This document shows positions 31,390 to 41,430 of a stretch of 64,000 bases of DNA, piece by piece. Position 1 is the first letter of the stretch. The number at the start of each line of letters is the position of its first letter. This stretch comes from Skeletonema tropicum (Eukaryota > Bacillariophyta > Thalassiosirophyceae > Thalassiosirales > Thalassiosiraceae). The translations under genes were made by a program, and so were the position numbers. Location: NCBI GenBank assembly GCA_037178625.1, contig CM074147.1, positions 1,488,001 to 1,552,000 of the forward strand, given 5' to 3'. The notes beneath the pieces are model-generated. The model was not told where the DNA came from. It worked only from the letters and a program-made list of their open reading frames with translations, and searched no databases.

Positions 31390-31830
31390 CTATCTAGCCA
31401 ACCCAAGCCATCGTTGGCAGCTGGATGGATGGTGTTCTGCGGACATGCTGCTTATTATCAACTCACTGGTAGTAAGACATGCTGGACGAACACTACTAAT
31501 CTCAATCAACACCCTCTCTCCGCTTACAATACTATGGCTAATGTACTATAGCTCGCCGTGAAGCTTTCTTATAATGACTGCAGGGAGACAAGTTCATTAC
31601 ATAACACGATAGCAGTGTCTATTCACGCAGGAACGGTTCTTGGTCAATGAACAATTCTATTTTGCCCCATCCTTGTTCTCTTCACTCGCCCCCTCTTACT
31701 GTTACTCAAAGGTAAACATAACAAGCTGTTGTAAGCTTGGACAGAACTTCATTCCGTCCCTGCATTAACTACGGCTTCTCTATGCATGAGCTATCTTCTC
31801 GGCCAAGGAAGCACCAGATGAATCATAACA
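31390..31830. repeat. Inverted segmental duplicate of 14.58-15.01 kb
   Basis: It is the reverse-complement partner of the block before copy C and lies upstream of copy H. The rest of 31113-31998 holds copy H's promoter and the 3' flank of the Snf7 gene; I see no gene there. Confidence 0.65.
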
Positions 31831-31998
31831 GCTGCACTTTAGAGCATGGGCGAGAGACAACAAAGTAAAGTACAAATCTTCAATACTTGTTATTTACATA
31901 CACAAAGATTGATTCTATTCAATACTCAGACCTAACCAGACGCTTTGCTCTAAATCAAGGGGAAAATAGACCACTAATCCTCACATCCACTTACTAAA

Positions 31999-33117
31999 TC
32001 ATAACCCCGCCAACTCCGCCTCCAGCTTCTTCAACTCCGCCTCCTCCTCCTTCGTAGCATTCGGGATGCTCGGCAACGCCGCACTCGGCACATCCGGCAA
32101 CTCCATCTTCTTCATCGGCTCCAACAACTGCTCTGTCACATCCTCTGCCTCCAACTCTTGCAACTCCGCCAACAAATCATCCTCATCGGCCATCAATGGA
32201 TCCACCGGTTGACCCAATGCATTCGAAATCTCATCGGCCATTTCCATCTCTTCCTTAATCTCATCCATTAGATCATCGACTTGGTCAATATTTGCATCTT
32301 GACGAATCTTTTTCATTTGGGACGTACCCGTCTTCATGGCCTGCAGCGTTGCGGCGTTTTGGGCGGCCGATTCGAGATTCATGACTTGGGTTTCGAGTGT
32401 CATTTTAATGTTAGCGATTTTGTCTATTTCGGCTTCGTAAAGCTTTTTGCGTTTTAGTGCGAATAGTGCTCCTGTGAAATGTTGTTTGACGGTAAAGTTG
32501 TATTTTTGAGGGATTGGAATTGATTGCATTGTTGCATCATTGTGTCAGTGGAAGGAGGGGAGTAAAGATTGAGTTAGTACACTGCAGAGACAAAGTGATA
32601 GACATACAAAATTCAGCATAGGTCACGCCCCCTAGCCCGAGCATCACTGCACCAACAACGAAAATAAGCGCAATGGACATCTAATATCTCTTTTCAGTTA
32701 TCCAGCAGCCGCAATATGCAATAATATGCACAACAGATGTCGCTGCTACCCGCTACACATATTTCGTCTTCTGTACACGAAATTTCAACGCATGCCTCCA
32801 CTCCTAAATAAATAACTGCCTGCACCAAACCCACACAAAAATCAAACAATCAACTCACCCTTCTTATCCTTCTTGGCCATCTTCTCCTTCGCCTCCCCAA
32901 CCAACTGCTCAATCTTCTTTTCTAAATGTGCCTCCCGTTTCTCCTGCGTGGCAATATTTTCACGTAAATTTACCACCGTATTGGCGGTTGTTTCAGTTAC
33001 ACCGCCGCCACCGCCGCCGCCGCCGCCGCCGCTGCCACCATTGGTTCGACGATTTTTGGATGTGGAGGATACTGCGGAGGGTGTGCTGTTTGATTTCTTT
33101 TTGCCAAACCAATTCAT
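31999..33117 (-). CDS. SNF7: ESCRT-III subunit Snf7/CHMP4
   Basis: Two exons on the minus strand, 33117-32859 and 32471-31999, with a 387-bp GT-AG intron; 243 residues. It starts MNWFGKKKS, then has a low-complexity insert with ten glycines (GGN near 33003-33035), then the basic helix NLRENIATQEKREAHLEKKI and KKDKKGALFALKRKKLYE. An acidic C-terminal half follows: IDQVDDLMDEIKEEMEMADE, then a long Glu-rich tail ending EELKKLEAELAGL, which fits the terminal helices of Snf7. In eukaryotes this protein polymerises on endosomes and other membranes to drive inward budding and scission. A short ATG frame (MSIALIFVVGAVMLG) inside the intron at about 32610-32682 is probably chance. A second copy lies upstream at 34.5-35.5 kb. 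Confidence 0.85.
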
Positions 33118-34483
33118 TTTTGTTGTGTGTTGCGTTCCGTGTAGGTAGATATATAGTTTTTTGCTTCTCTCTTGCTCTGCTGTTTTTTTTGTGCAATTCG
33201 ACTGCAATGACACCAATAAATATAAAACGAGGAGACGATAGTGATGCACTCCAAGGAGAGAGGTATATAACTGATAAATGGACGGCCGCCTTGAGTGCAA
33301 GTAGCAATAGAGATGTTTGATCGTGCTTCTTCCGTTTCGTTGCGTTGAAAATGAAACGAGCGAAGAAGATGCGGAAAACAAGATCTCCTGTGCAAGATCT
33401 TGTCGTGCATTCAGACGTTCGGTACTCAGATGTGGTCCCCTTTCTCCTCTCATTACGATTTCCCCTATTCTGCTAAGTAGGTACCTACTGCGGATCGATT
33501 TTTCACAATTTTGAGATTTTAGTTTCGTTGTAGAGAGCAGCTCTGGTGCCGAAAATTAAGTTTCAGGGAAGTGGTTGACATGCTAGTCCCGAGATACTAT
33601 CCTTTAGTTGACTAATATGTGAGTATCCTCTGAGTACGTGATGAAAGCGTATATTTTCGTGGAGATATGCATTTGAAGATTGCTCTCTGGCTGCTCTCTG
33701 GCTTGGGCTAGACTACTTACTATGATGACTGATGGCCGGAGTTTTTTACACAGTAGCAAAAAGCCTATCGTACTGCATTTCTCAGCGGGAAATTGGAATT
33801 TGCGGCCAACCAACTCGACAATATAGTCAACGAAAGGTTGGTAGTACTGGATATTCATGCTAAACATCTCCCTGCAACTATAAATTTTGGCCCTGAGAGC
33901 TGCTATCTAACTGAAATCTCTACACATATCTAAGTTGTGAACAAGATCCGCGTACTTACAATAGCAGGCAAAGAGACTGCCCACTGCCCACGTTATTAAG
34001 GTCTAAGGTCTAAGTACCAGTCTAAAACTCTAGTCTGTCTCATTATGTGCGAGGTTGAGATGAATTTTCGGAATGGCCGTTCTGAGCGACTTCTTGGTCG
34101 ACTTGAATGAAACCAACCAAGAGGAGGTTGGCCACGGTGGTGTAGTAAAGGTCTGCATACTTCATACTTGGGTGGGACCATAGATGCATCTAGGGGACCA
34201 TCGAGGGTAGTTTTCGTTGGTCGTCAAAAGGCAAAAATGAAAGGCACGTACTTCAAAATTTCTGTTACATTATTATTACATACTATTGCGTCGAAAAGCA
34301 TTGAATTGGAGTCAATTGGCATCACAGAATTTGAAGGCTGGACCTGTTGGCAACCAATTTTGAAAGCGTGCCGCAGGCCAGGACCACTTAAGCGGAAAAA
34401 AGAGAAAGGGCACCCATCTCGTCCATGATAATGTATCGTACTTGTCATGTCACGATCACCTTATTTTTTCAATATGATACTTC
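33118..34483. other. Spacer between the two Snf7 copies
   Basis: No supported gene. The first 330 bp are the promoter and 5' flank of the Snf7 gene and match 35481-35850 next to the second copy (both contain ACAAGATCTCCT and GATCTTGTCGTGCATTCA). Near 34248 is GTACTTCAAAATTTCTGTTAC, which recurs at about 26311 and, altered, at 56491; it may be the end of a small dispersed element. Confidence 0.5.
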
Positions 34484-35480
34484 TTAGTGTAGACCTATCA
34501 TGCGACGAATACTCGGCAACGCCGCACTCGGCACATCCGGCAACTCCATCTTCTTCATCGGCTCCAACAACTGCTCATCCTCCGCCTCCAACGCCTGCAA
34601 CTCCGCCAACAAATCATCCTCATCGACCATCAACGGATCCACCGGTTGACCCAATGCATTCGAAATCTCATCGGCCATTCCCATCTCTTCCTTAATCTCA
34701 TCCATTAGTTCATCGACTTGGTCAATATTTGCCACTTGACGAATCTTTTTCATTTGGGACGTACCCTTCTTCATGGCCTGCATCGTTGCAGCGTTTTGGG
34801 AGGCCGATTCGAGATTCATGACTTGGGTTTCTAGTGTCATTTTAATGTTGGCGATTTTGTCTATTTCGGCTTCGTAAAGCTTTTTGCGTTTTAGTGCGAA
34901 TAGTGCTCCTGTGAAATGTTGTTTGATGGGTATGGTTGTTATTTTTGAGGGATTGGAATTGATTGCATTATTGTATCATTGTGTCAGTAGGGGGAATAAA
35001 CAAATATGAGTTAGAACACAGCAGACAAAGAATTATAATAGACATGATATTTCAGCATAGGTCACGCCCCCTAGCCCTGGCATCACTGCACCAACAACGA
35101 CAATAAGCACAATGGTCATGCAATATATCTTTTCAGTTATCCAGCAGCCGCAATATGCAATAATATGCACAACAGATGCACACCAACTGCTACACATATT
35201 TCGTCTTCTGCACACGAAATTTCAACGCACGCCTCCCAAGTATAAATAACACCTGCCTGCACCAACCAAAAACAAACCCACACAAAAACATCAACAACAG
35301 CAACTCACCCTTCTTATCCTTCTTGGCCATCTTCTCCTTCGCCTCTCCAACCAACTGCTCAATCTTCTTTTCTAAATGTGCCTCCCGTTTCTCCTGCGTG
35401 GCAATATTTTCACGTAAATTTACCACCGTATTGGCGGTTTTTTGGGTGTTGTTTGTTTTCTTTTTGCTAAACCAATTCAT
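34484..35480 (-). CDS. Truncated Snf7/CHMP4 paralogue
   Basis: Two exons on the minus strand, 35480-35309 and 34908-34484; the intron is conserved in place with the first copy. The product is 198 residues. It starts MNWFSKKKTNNTQKT, lacks the Ser/Gly-rich insert of the first copy, and keeps the basic helix and the acidic DELMDEIKEEM part. After VPSAALPSI the similarity stops and the frame ends in RRMIGLH, so the last 20-25 residues are replaced. In other eukaryotes the last helix of CHMP4-type proteins carries contact sites for Vps4 or other partners, so this copy may be non-functional or act differently. The frame is open throughout, which leaves both readings possible. Confidence 0.65.
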
Positions 35481-36102
35481 TTTTATCGTGTGTTACGTTC
35501 CGTGTAGGTTGATAGTGTTTTGCTTCTCTCTTGCTCGGCTGATATTTTGCGCAATTCTTCAACTGTATTGACACCAATATTTAATCAATGAAAATGAGGA
35601 GATGATAGTGATGCACTCCAAGGAAAGAGGTGACTGGTAAATTGGCGGCCGTGCCAATAGGCGTTCATCGTGCTCATCTCTGTCATTATTTCATCGTGCT
35701 CATCTCTGTCATTATTACATATTCCGATATTTTCAAGTGACGAGCGAAGAGCGAAGAAGAAGCGGAAAACAAGATCTCCTACAAGTATCTTCTCCTATGC
35801 AAGATCTTGTCGTGCATTCAGTCGTTCGGTACTCAGATGAGAAAGGTAGCATAAGTCGTGCATTCAAATGTTCGTTCGGTAGTCGATTTAAACCCACTGT
35901 GAATATATGTCGTCTTTGTAGATATGTACTACGACACAATCAAGCGACGAGCGGTATTGGATGTTCATTATTGTTATCAGTTCCTACAGGTACTTTTAAA
36001 TATCTTCTATCTATTCCTACTTTGAGCTGATTCTATGTTTGACCAGCCGTTCGGTACTCAGATGAGAAAGGTAGCCCTATCGTGCTGCTCTCCCCTCATC
36101 CG

Positions 36103-37117
36103 GCAACAGAGTGAGTCAAAATCTAAGATAGGAGTATTTAGATCTAAGTAGATATGTTTACGAGAAACCCGTTTCACCCGAGGGTAAGAAGTAAGAATTC
36201 TTACCCTCGAGGGTAAGAATTCTTACCCTACAAATCTTACCCTTGAGGGTAAGAATTCTTACCCTCGAGCCCCCGAGGGTAAGAAATCTTACCCTCTGAA
36301 AAGTTCACCCTCTTCAACTCATCGCCAACACACATCATCACACCGCCGCCATGACTCCTCATTGAGTACTTATAGGATGTTGCAAGTCGGGTACTAACGA
36401 CAACTAAACAACACCATAACAATCTGCTTAATCCAATTTTCAACGCTGAATCCAATGGTGCAATCGGCGGTTTGATATTTCCACACCTACAAGCGTATCG
36501 GCCGTTACATCAGCGGCATCAATTTTTGCAAATTCATGCACATCATAGCTTGCCTGTGTCGCGGAGTAGGTGTAATAATCAATATTTAATGTTCCAATTT
36601 TATCATCACCTCCTAATAGTATATTTTTGGACATCTGTTATGCTCTTCTGCTATTAATTCACCAGTAACAATCCTTTACGACGGCGACATCATACGTTGT
36701 CAAAAATTATGACAAAAATGATGCCGCTGATGCAACGGCCGGTACGTCTATACATGCTAGAGATATCGAACCACCGACTGCATCATTGGATTCAGCGTTG
36801 AAAACAGTTTATTCTGTATCTGGAAAGCATCTCTAGTGGAGCATGGCAACGCAACCGCCATGCCATTGTCATCGTGATGAGGCGGGGTATCGTCTGTTAT
36901 CGTCATCATGCGATGGAGTTGGCGAGGCGAAAGTTCACCCCGCGGTCGAGGGTAAGAATTCTTACCCTTCAATCTTACCCTTGAACTCGAGGGTAAGAAT
37001 TCTTACCCTCCGAGGGTAAGAATTCTTACCCTCCAAATCTTACCCTTGAGGGTGAGAACTCTTACCCTCGAAGCATTTAGATCTAAAGCATAATTTAGAT
37101 CCGACTCACTCTGTTGC
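36103..37117. mobile_element. Foldback element with GAATTC-centred palindrome tracts
   Basis: The 1015-bp unit begins GCAACAGAGTGAGTC at 36103-36117 and ends with the exact reverse complement at 37103-37117, with further TTTAGATCTAA repeats inside. Each arm holds a cluster of the 18-bp palindrome GGGTAAGAATTCTTACCC or close variants (36191-36294 and 36950-37066; about eight copies in all). Inside these, 36.43-36.56 kb and 36.69-36.81 kb are also inverted copies of each other and have coding character (ADTLVGVEISNRRLHHW on minus; NDAADATAGTS on plus). No transposase is seen. It is a large non-autonomous foldback that may have picked up a gene fragment. Confidence 0.7.
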
Positions 37118-37452
37118 GGGCTATCGGCGAGGATAAGTAGGATGGCATGGGGAAAATAAGTAGTAGTATGTAGTATCATCCATGAAAACTGCTTATGTAG
37201 AGATTGAATCAGCTGTTCATGGTCAGGCAGCGCTCGAAGATTGGTTACTATTCCCGCTCAAGCTCAAGTCGAGATCAATATCAAGGTCATGATGGAGCTG
37301 TGCTAACATTAATAGTCATCGACGCAGTCATTTCGATTGTATTTGAAAGTTATTGTGGCTCTCTTGACTAATATTATCTTCCTAACACTTAGATTCTACA
37401 TCTACAAATATACTCATAGTAATTACATTTTCGACTACGACTGAGCTGAGCT

Positions 37453-38816
37453 TTATTTGGTCATGCACTTCGAATCATACCAAAACTTCGCATTACAACA
37501 CTCTTTTTTGGTAGAAAATTTGTCATCCCACGACTCCGCAACACCACCACAAGGTGACGCTCCAGCACAGTCTTGAGTACACCCCCCGGCTCCGTAATTG
37601 GCATACCATTTCCCGGTGCCCTGATTTGTAGTACCCATACATTTATTGACATCCCACATAAAATGTCTCTCACAACATTCTTTGATCGTCTTAGACAAGT
37701 ACCACTTTTGATTGTCATTAGTTAACATATACTTTGGCATCTTCTCGTCATTCAGACATGTATAAGAAGAAACGAGGGACCAATCGGGATAGTAATCACC
37801 ACTTCTCGGCGGGCTCGTCCCAGTACAGCCATAATAATCCCAGTAGTAGAACTTTTCGCAGCATTCTTCTATTGAGTTGGATAGGAAGTATTGCGCAAAT
37901 TGAAGCATTTAGTAGGGCTCGAAACCTAGTATTTTTGTCGTGCAGAGACAAGATGATGTGCACAAGTGAGAAATCAATGATAGATACAAACAAGCACGAG
38001 CACATTCGAAAAAATTTGCTTACCGTCATGAACACAGCCTGCGTTGGCACCCTCCCAATCAGGGTAAAATAACATGACATTGCAGTCGTCGTGGTCCGGG
38101 GGATACCTTCCCATGCAAATATCATAAAGATAGCCACCAAAGAATTTCTGACAGCAAGCTTCCGCTGTACTAGATAGCCACGATGTAGGATCCAATTCCA
38201 TGTACTCTGGATGATCGCCGTCGTTTCTATGGGGTTAGAATGAATGAATGAGAATGTGAGGATCGGTATGTTAGTGGACAGAAATTCAGCAGTCTTGACA
38301 AAAGCGGGCGATGCCGATGCAGAGAAACGAGACTTACCTACACCCTGACTTGTCTGTATCCCATTCAGGATAGTATAGATTAATACCAGGTGGTTTTGAA
38401 GGCGACTCTGTTGGCATGGAGGAAGGTGAGCAAGACGGTGTGGCAAATGGTTCCGACGATGGTTCGGAGGAAGGCTCGCTAGAAGGTTGAGAGGATGGAT
38501 CCGACGATGGCTCACTACTAGGTTGTTCAGAAGGGTCCGAGGAGGGCTGGCTTGACGGCTCGCTGCTAGGTTGAGATGATGGCTCGGAGGAAGGCTCCGA
38601 TGAAGGCTCGCTACTAGGTTGTTCAGAAGGGTCCGAGGAGGGCTGGCTTGACGGCTCGCTGCTTGGTTGAGACGATGGCTGGGAGGAGGGCTGGCTACTA
38701 GGTTGAGATGATGGTATTGATGATATCGTCGGACTGAGTGTTGTTGGCTGGGGTGTAGCCGGCGTTGATAACACGGCAATGGTCACGAGAAGTAGGCTTA
38801 GATAATTCCTCATCAT
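37453..38816 (-). CDS. Secreted Cys-rich protein with PSSQPSS spacer; exon 3 damaged
   Basis: Minus strand. Exon 1 is 38816-38338 and exon 2 is 38226-38024. Exon 3 is 37868-37453 by the only acceptor that avoids a stop, giving 365 residues. It begins with signal peptide [20 protein letters not shown] and has a long PSSQPSS/PSSEPSS spacer. Then come repeats of about 70 residues with the pattern YPDW...C.ND...YM...WYLS..ECC.K.F.WD...C.G. The natural exon 3 seems to start at 37925, after a TACTAG acceptor, and would read [26 protein letters not shown]. The TAA at 37909-37911 blocks it, unless an acceptor at 37869 skips it and loses 19 codons of a repeat. Such proteins are common in diatom secretomes and may be wall-associated; the function is unknown. 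Confidence 0.7.
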
Positions 38817-39350
38817 GTTCTTTGTCTTTGGATAATTGTTTAGAATTCGATTTATTATTTCCTGGTGATTCGTTGATTATTCGATGTGATGCTGTTGAAT
38901 GTGACGGATATAATTATAATGGTAATAACATGGTGAGCACACAGGGTCGTGGTGCAAAGGATATTGTTGGTGTTGGCTATATTACAATTGCAGTTGCAAT
39001 TCTGAAACACAGTAACATCCAGCCACAGCGCTGAATGCACACACCACGTTTACCGCAATTCTCTCTGTAATATTGATTGTATGTCGCCCTGTATAAGCAA
39101 GCGTCACCAGCGTCACCAAATTTAACACGGCAATGGTCACGAGAAGTAGGCTTAGATAATTCCTCATCATGTTCTTTGTCTTTGTATAATTGTTTAGAAT
39201 TCGATTTATTATATCCTGATTCGTTGATTATTCGATGTGATGCTGTTGAATTTGACGGGACGGATATAATGGTAATAACATGGTGAGCACACAGGGTCGT
39301 GGTGCAAAGGATATTGTTGGTGTTGGCTATATCTATTACAAAATTGCAGT
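38762..39350 (-). repeat. Tandem duplication of a promoter plus signal-peptide start
   Basis: The block 38770-38985 (first codons and promoter of the Cys-rich gene) recurs at about 39128-39340. The outer copy also encodes [16 protein letters not shown] (start 39170) but then diverges into LVTLVTLAYTGRH and a short frame to about 38982. So a second, orphan promoter and leader lie 350 bp upstream of the gene. Between 39351 and 39640 I see no gene. Confidence 0.65.
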
Positions 39351-39644
39351 TGCAGTGTGGGTGTGGGAGGGAGAGGGCGAGGTCCCGTCTTTTGATCTCG
39401 TCGTGTGCATCATTGCTTCTCACCGCAGAAACACAAACAAATCACAGCCACAGCCACAGCCACAGTCACACAGCCAAGGGTAAATATAAGTAAGCAGGGT
39501 TGGCGTCGTTTTGTGAAATTTCAAAATCAATTTACCATCTCGTCCGTTAACCGGTATTCGAATTTAGCGCTTCTCTACAAGTTCCGATGTATCGCTCGTA
39601 CGAATAAAAGTGTGCAGGAAACGGCATCAAATGTTGCCTAAGTA

Positions 39645-40265
39645 AAAGTGCCGTTACGACTTTGAGATCCCTATAATTGAGTCTCGCTCCTATTCATTGA
39701 GTCTCGGTTGCCCTGCCCGATTTCCGTCATTGAAAGCTCAAATTGAACACTCTCTGCCGGCAACCAGGTCAGCGTTGCCGCCGCTGAAATAGACCTAGTT
39801 AATAGCCGTAATATGGGCCGATCGGTGGCTGATTGTTACTGTGGATTATTATGTTTATGTTATCGTGCTTGGATCCGCTGGAAACGCTCCTTGGGACGTT
39901 CAATAAGCATTGTTCAGTGGGCGGCGCTCGCCGGACGTCACCGCCTAATATTGCCTCCATGCTGCCTTCTCTCAGGGGATTTGGCAGTGGCAAGAGCTTC
40001 AACACCAACTTAGTAATCCATAGTAACCGTCAGCCACCAATCATCCCATAATACGGCTATTAACTTGGTCTAATTAAACGGCGGCAACGGTGACCATGGT
40101 TGCCGTGCCTGCCTGGAGCGGCGTGGTTAGTGCTGATCACCCTGTTCGGACCGGTACTGACTTTCGCATTCCAGTTTGCCGACGAGACGGTAACGGTACT
40201 CAGCATTTTTTAATAGGTAAAATTTTGGCGGGAACCGTCGTCGCCAACCCTGCTTATTTACCCTT
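39645..40265. mobile_element. Foldback element, copy 2
   Basis: The arms match those of 10460-11090. AATAGCCGTAATATGGG starts near 39800 and its inverse CCATAATACGGCTATTAAC is near 40045; the outer arm parts GAGCTTTCAATGACGG (inverted here) and ACTGACTTTCGCATT are shared. The central 150 bp run in the opposite direction relative to copy 1, as expected if the unit can flip or insert either way. TTTTGGCGGGAAC is at about 40222-40235. The stretch 40266-40986 has no supported gene; a short direct repeat (TAAAGGCCCAATAA) is at 40522 and 40624. Confidence 0.65.
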
Positions 40266-40986
40266 GCACACAGCTGCACAGTAGCACAGTGAGATTGACG
40301 CACCTTATTCACCTACACAGCTTTCGTCCTCTCTCCTCCAACAGTGTCGATCAATAAATAGAAGCGCTCGGCCTTTTGATGGTAGTGTGAATTATTTTTT
40401 ATGACTGCGTTGCTCCTTTGCAGTAGGCGATGGATGAACGCGTGCTTCATCATCGCGTCGATTATTGTTTCCGAAGGTCATTGCTCTGTCTGCGAGGAGG
40501 TTAGATAATACCTGAGCCCTCTATAAAGGCCCAATAAATTTGCTCAGATGAGGGGCTAACTGTTTAACGTGGGAATTCAATAATTTTAGGGGGCGAACTC
40601 CACCTCCAGAACGTCTTGCCCTGTAAAGGCCCAATAAGATTCTTTCCCGATACTCCAATTTAGGAATTAGTATTCGTTTTTGGCGGGGCATACTTAATCG
40701 TGAATAACTTTTAGACTAGCCTATGTACATGTTACCTTATTTTTCAGTAGTAACGTATCGTGAGTACACCTACCTCTGTTACCTACATACATAAGATGAT
40801 GGTCCCGCCAAATCCTGAGAAGAAAACCTCCCTCACTTCCATTCTCCCCTCTCTCCCCCTCTCCCTCCTCCCTCTCTCAAAAAGAAGCTTTCATTTCACA
40901 CGGACGGATCATCCGTGCATTCTTATGTTGTATGGCATGATAACTTGTTCCAAACTAATCCAAGCTCTCCACTACTGACAATCATC

Positions 40987-41387
40987 ATGGGATCCACAAC
41001 ACCATCCTCATGGATTGATGATGATCATCGAGATCATGTAGTAGTTCCCTGGATATCACTTGGTAGCTCGACCTCGACTACTCACGATCAAAGTGTCACA
41101 TCATCATCATCCTATCCAATTTCTTCGGATGGGAGCGAACACTCTCGGCATCATCATCGGTATCCATCATCCCACCGTCAACAATCATCATCATGTAAAA
41201 TCTTGTCATTACTTGCTACACGAGAGCGTATTGGAATACGATCATCTTCTGCCTCAGCTGCTGCTGCTGCTGCGGGTGTGTCAGCGTCGTCGTCACGGGT
41301 CGGTTGGTTACGGGAAGGAAGGAATGTGTCTACCACTTCTTTAGCCATGAGTGGTGCATGGTGAGTGTATTCGTTTGTGTGATATAC

Positions 41388-41430
<43 letters not shown>

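Noticed and set aside
32610..32682. Small hydrophobic frame MSIALIFVVGAVMLG inside the Snf7 intron, also present in the duplicate
   Set aside because: The two copies differ mainly by amino-acid-changing substitutions, and joining it to Snf7 exon 2 gives an immediate stop; conservation is explained by the recent duplication.
33003..33035. Run of CCG/CCA triplets as a possible Pro-rich protein on the plus strand
   Set aside because: It is the antisense of the poly-Gly segment of the Snf7 protein.
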